DNA from: a bacterium Ga0077546
GTDB taxonomy: Bacteria > Cyanobacteriota > Vampirovibrionia > Obscuribacterales > Obscuribacteraceae
Length of the DNA stretch: 8,099 bases
Direction of reading: 5' to 3'
Assembly: GCA_001464165.1 (NCBI GenBank)
Contig: LNEX01000180.1
Coordinates: 1 to 8,099 of the forward strand
Shown: piece by piece, positions 5,603-8,099 of the stretch
Numbering within the stretch: the first letter of the stretch is position 1
Layout: the number at the start of each line of letters is the position of its first letter
The notes under the pieces: model-generated
The model's database searches: none
What the model was told of the DNA's origin: nothing
The model's input: only the letters and a program-made list of their open reading frames with translations
Program-made: the position numbers and the translations under genes

Positions 5603-7552
5603 ATGGGTAAGTCAGTAGGCATTGATTTGGGCACAACCAACTCAGTGGTCGCGGTTATGGAAGGTGGTCAGCCGACCGTAGTTTCCAACGCCGAGGGTGG
5701 TCGAACCACTCCATCGGTGGTCGCCTTCACCAAATCTGGTGAGCGTCTCGTTGGACAGCTTGCTCGTCGTCAGGCGGTGCTCAATCCAGAGAACACCGTT
5801 TATTCAATTAAACGTTTCGTCGGACGTCGCTTCTCTGAAGTTGAATCAGAGAAGAAGATTGTTTCCTACAAAGTTAAGGAAGGCGCTGACGGCGGATGTA
5901 AGGTTTCCATTCAAGGCAAGGAATATTCGCCAGAAGAAATTTCAGCGATGATTTTGCGTAAGTTGAAAGAAGATGCTGAAAAGTATCTGGGTGAAAAAGT
6001 AACGTCAGCTGTAATCACGGTTCCTGCTTACTTCAATGACTCTCAGCGGCAATCAACAAAGAACGCGGGCACAATTGCTGGCTTAGAAGTTCTCCGTATT
6101 ATCAACGAGCCTACGGCTGCAGCACTTGCCTACGGTTTAGATAAAAAAGACAACGAAACTATTCTCGTATTCGACTTGGGCGGCGGTACTTTCGACGTTT
6201 CTATTCTAGAAGTTGGCGATGGCGTCTTCGAAGTTAAGTCAACATCAGGCGACACTCACTTAGGCGGAGATGACTTCGACCATTGTGTCGTGACCTGGGT
6301 GGCCGATGAGTTCATGAACTTAGAAGGCATTGACCTGCGCAAAGACAGACAAGCTTTACAACGTCTGACTGAAGCCGCTGAGAAAGCCAAAATCGAATGC
6401 TCTTCAGTTACTGAAACCAATATTTCTCTACCATTCATCACCGCTGATGCTTCTGGTCCTAAGCACCTTGAGATGAAGCTCTCGCGCTCGCGCTTCAACG
6501 AGCTAACCAGACATCTGGTAGAGCGTTGCCGCATGCCGATGGAACAATCTCTTAAAGATGCCAAACTGACTTATGACAACCTCGATGAAGTTGTATTGGT
6601 TGGTGGTTCTACTCGTATTCCAGCCGTGCAAGAGCTTGTTAAGCAAGTAACAGGCGGAAAAGAGCCTAACCAGAGCGTTAACCCTGATGAAGTGGTTGCC
6701 GTTGGCGCTGCTATTCAAGCCGGTGTATTGGGCGGTGAAGTTAAGGGCGTTGTGCTCCTCGACGTAACCCCTCTGTCGCTCGGTATTGAGACCATGGGTG
6801 GTGTCATGACCAAACTGGTCGATCGCAACACTACAATTCCAACTCGCAAAACAGAAGTATTCTCCACTGCTGATGACAACCAAACAGCAGTAGACATCTA
6901 TGTATTCCAAGGTGAGCGCCCCATGGCTCGCGACAACAAACTACTAGGTAACTTCCGTCTCGATGGTATTCCACCATCTCAGCGTGGCGTTCCCAAAGTA
7001 GAAGTTACTTTCGATATTGACGCCAACGGTATTATGAACGTCACAGCTCGTGACCAATCTACCGGGAAAGAGCAACGCATCACTATTACCGCTTCTACCA
7101 ACCTGGGCAAAGAAGACATCGAGCGCGCTATTCGCGAAGCCGAGTCTTATGCACAGGACGACAGAAAGCGCAAAGAAGAAGCCGACGTCAGAAACGAAGC
7201 AGACAGCATCTGTTATGCCGTTGAAAGACAAGTCAAAGAACTCGGCGATCGCGTTACTCCTGGCGAAAAATCGCGTTGTGAAATGCTCGTTGGCGATCTT
7301 CGCGACAAACTCAAAGAAGAAGCCGATCTCGAAACAATCAAGAGCATCATGAACGAACTCAGAGGAGCACTTGTTCTCTTGCAACAAGCCGCTCACCAGC
7401 GTGATGGCGGTGGTGATGGTGGTGAAGGTGGAGCCGGCTATGATGGCGGCGGTTACGAAGGTAACGGCGGCGGAAATGGTTCTGAGGGTGGCGGATACCA
7501 AGGCTCTGGCGACGATGTCGTCGACGCAGAGTTTCGTGCTTCCGAAGATTAG
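5603..7552 (+). CDS. dnaK: Molecular chaperone DnaK (Hsp70)
   Basis: DnaK is the ATP-driven cytoplasmic chaperone that binds exposed hydrophobic segments and works with DnaJ and GrpE. The 649-aa length is normal. The ATPase domain (about 1-382) shows IDLGTTNS (7-14), K70 in [26 protein letters not shown] (191-198, with T196 at the autophosphorylation position) and GGSTRIP (334-340). The linker VVLLDV (383-388) leads into [11 protein letters not shown] and the beta substrate-binding domain, then the helical lid from about 500 on. Residues 601-636 are very Gly-rich and are followed by DDVVDAEF, the tail form seen in cyanobacterial DnaK2-like proteins. V15 replaces the Cys found there in E. coli DnaK, while six other Cys are spread along the protein, including C537 and C559 in the lid. 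The start fits the family ([10 protein letters not shown]) and is preceded by AAGGGAG at 11 bases. The gene stands alone, without grpE, dnaJ or hrcA in the window. Confidence 0.98.
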   Translation: MGKSVGIDLGTTNSVVAVMEGGQPTVVSNAEGGRTTPSVVAFTKSGERLVGQLARRQAVLNPENTVYSIKRFVGRRFSEVESEKKIVSYKVKEGADGGCKVSIQGKEYSPEEISAMILRKLKEDAEKYLGEKVTSAVITVPAYFNDSQRQSTKNAGTIAGLEVLRIINEPTAAALAYGLDKKDNETILVFDLGGGTFDVSILEVGDGVFEVKSTSGDTHLGGDDFDHCVVTWVADEFMNLEGIDLRKDRQALQRLTEAAEKAKIECSSVTETNISLPFITADASGPKHLEMKLSRSRFNELTRHLVERCRMPMEQSLKDAKLTYDNLDEVVLVGGSTRIPAVQELVKQVTGGKEPNQSVNPDEVVAVGAAIQAGVLGGEVKGVVLLDVTPLSLGIETMGGVMTKLVDRNTTIPTRKTEVFSTADDNQTAVDIYVFQGERPMARDNKLLGNFRLDGIPPSQRGVPKVEVTFDIDANGIMNVTARDQSTGKEQRITITASTNLGKEDIERAIREAESYAQDDRKRKEEADVRNEADSICYAVERQVKELGDRVTPGEKSRCEMLVGDLRDKLKEEADLETIKSIMNELRGALVLLQQAAHQRDGGGDGGEGGAGYDGGGYEGNGGGNGSEGGGYQGSGDDVVDAEFRASED

Positions 7553-7586
7553 TTGCCGTTGACAAATTCGTAGGTTAAGAAACTAA

Positions 7587-7628
7587 AGCCGCTCCTCTAG
7601 TAGTTGAAACTACCTGGGAGCGGTTTTT
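7587..7628 (+). terminator. Intrinsic terminator of dnaK
   Basis: CCGCTCC (7589-7595) pairs with GGAGCGG (7617-7623), directly followed by TTTTT (7624-7628). After a small internal loop, GTAGTT (7600-7605) also pairs with AACTAC (7608-7613), giving a long two-part stem. It lies 34 bp beyond the dnaK stop. Confidence 0.92.
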
Positions 7629-7729
7629 GATTTGGGAGTTACTCGTATGACATGGCTTGGGATGTCGGGAAAGCGTAGTTTGACATCTCTGCTATGCTGA
7701 AATAGGTAAGCAATCAGGACGATAAAGAG

Positions 7730-8099
7730 ATGAAGTTACGACAATTTACTCACCCTTGGGTTATTGCTTTAGCTTGCAGTCTATTTGTACAAAGCGGAGC
7801 TTTAGCCTTGAAGGCAAAAGACAGCGAAAAATTCAGCGTTAAAACTGCTGATAAAACTGCTGATAAAACTGGTTCCAGCGCCCTCGATAAAGCATCTACT
7901 TTGAGTGAACAAGCCCTTGATAAAGAGATTCTTGTTTTAGAAAACCGCTTTTTCTTCCATCATTATGGTCACGACCCAATAGAGAAACGTCTAGAGCGCC
8001 TTGAGCTCTTGACTCTCGGTGCCGCTCAATACGGCACCGCTAGTGAGCGTCTGAGCCATTTAAAGGCCGCAATAGTGCAGCGTGACAAACAAGCCGCTC
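7730..8099 (+). CDS. Exported protein of unknown function, 3' end outside the window
   Basis: The open frame runs from ATG 7730 to the right edge with no stop, so only the first 123 residues are seen. They begin with a signal peptide: MKLRQFTHPW, a hydrophobic core (residues 11-19), and likely cleavage after SGALA near residue 26. A Lys/Thr/Ala/Asp linker carries a small repeat (KTADKTADKT, 38-47). Residues 71-92 read ENRFFFHHYGHDPIEKRLER followed by LE, and then LLTLGAAQYGTASERLSHL. This F..xY..DP.e.RL.RLE...G pattern resembles a segment I associate with exported proteins of Melainabacteria and cyanobacteria; that link is from memory and needs checking. Function is unknown. The start is supported by the signal peptide and by AGGA (7716-7719) ten bases upstream. 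The gene follows the dnaK terminator and so is its own unit. A TTGACA at 7680-7685 may be its -35, but no good -10 was found. Confidence 0.85.
   Translation, partial: MKLRQFTHPWVIALACSLFVQSGALALKAKDSEKFSVKTADKTADKTGSSALDKASTLSEQALDKEILVLENRFFFHHYGHDPIEKRLERLELLTLGAAQYGTASERLSHLKAAIVQRDKQAA
7841..7870 (+). repeat. 12-bp direct repeat, two and a half copies
   Basis: The unit AAAACTGCTGAT occurs at 7841-7852 and 7853-7864, with a partial copy (AAAACT) at 7865-7870. It encodes KTADKTADKT in the linker after the signal peptide. The unit is a multiple of three, so copy changes keep the frame. Confidence 0.8.

Noticed and set aside
6944..7501. Long - strand frame of 185 codons inside dnaK
   Set aside because: It is fully antisense to the strongly conserved DnaK reading frame; long antisense frames are common opposite conserved genes with this codon use.
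7359..7565. - strand frame rich in His and Arg at the end of dnaK
   Set aside because: The His-rich run is the antisense of the Gly-rich DnaK tail codons (GGT/GGC and GAT), not a metal-binding protein.
7680..7708. Possible promoter before the last gene: perfect TTGACA at 7680-7685
   Set aside because: The hexamer 17 bases downstream is TAGGTA, which matches the -10 consensus at only two positions. Better -10-like words (TATGCT 7693, TGAAAT 7698) are at the wrong spacing.
1..8099. Mobile element, CRISPR array or multi-gene defence system
   Set aside because: No transposase, integrase, nuclease, helicase or spaced direct repeats with unique spacers were found; the genes are mostly single units with no shared system logic.

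Overview
This 8.1 kb window looks like chromosomal DNA from a non-photosynthetic relative of the cyanobacteria, most likely Melainabacteria/Vampirovibrionia and possibly the Obscuribacterales group. That placement is inferred. It rests on a DnaK whose tail ends in the cyanobacterial-style DDVVDAEF, on a DUF4388 protein with a GGDEF-like end, and on exported proteins of unknown family, one with a YGHDPIEKRLERLE-type segment. No transposase, integrase, phage gene, CRISPR array, tRNA or rRNA was seen.

Layout. The window opens inside a + strand gene of unknown function (2-445). A perfect 36-bp palindromic terminator (527-562) separates it from a convergent - strand pair. That pair is a small secreted Asn/Gly/Tyr-rich protein built on a 15-bp tandem repeat (596-1081) and an exported 543-aa protein resembling TIM-barrel glycoside hydrolases with a C-terminal beta domain (1234-2865). 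A 69-bp divergent region leads to a + strand metallo-beta-lactamase-fold hydrolase (2935-3660, TTG start) that lacks the usual bridging Asp. After 123 bp containing a 9-bp-arm inverted repeat comes a DUF4388 protein with a degenerate GGDEF-like C-terminus (3784-5256, GTG start). A 346-bp non-coding stretch with repeats, a candidate promoter and a nested inverted repeat then precedes a full-length dnaK (5603-7552), which ends in a clear intrinsic terminator (7587-7628). The window closes inside an exported protein gene (7730 to the edge).

How the genes relate. Most appear to be single-gene transcription units: they are separated by 69-346 bp, often with terminators or inverted repeats between them. 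Only the two - strand exported-protein genes could share a transcript. dnaK has no grpE, dnaJ or hrcA beside it. No multi-gene defence system or biosynthetic cluster is supported. The points most worth following up are departures from family rules (the metal-ligand loss in the hydrolase, the inactive GGDEF-like domain, the repeat-built secreted protein) and the structured leader upstream of dnaK.
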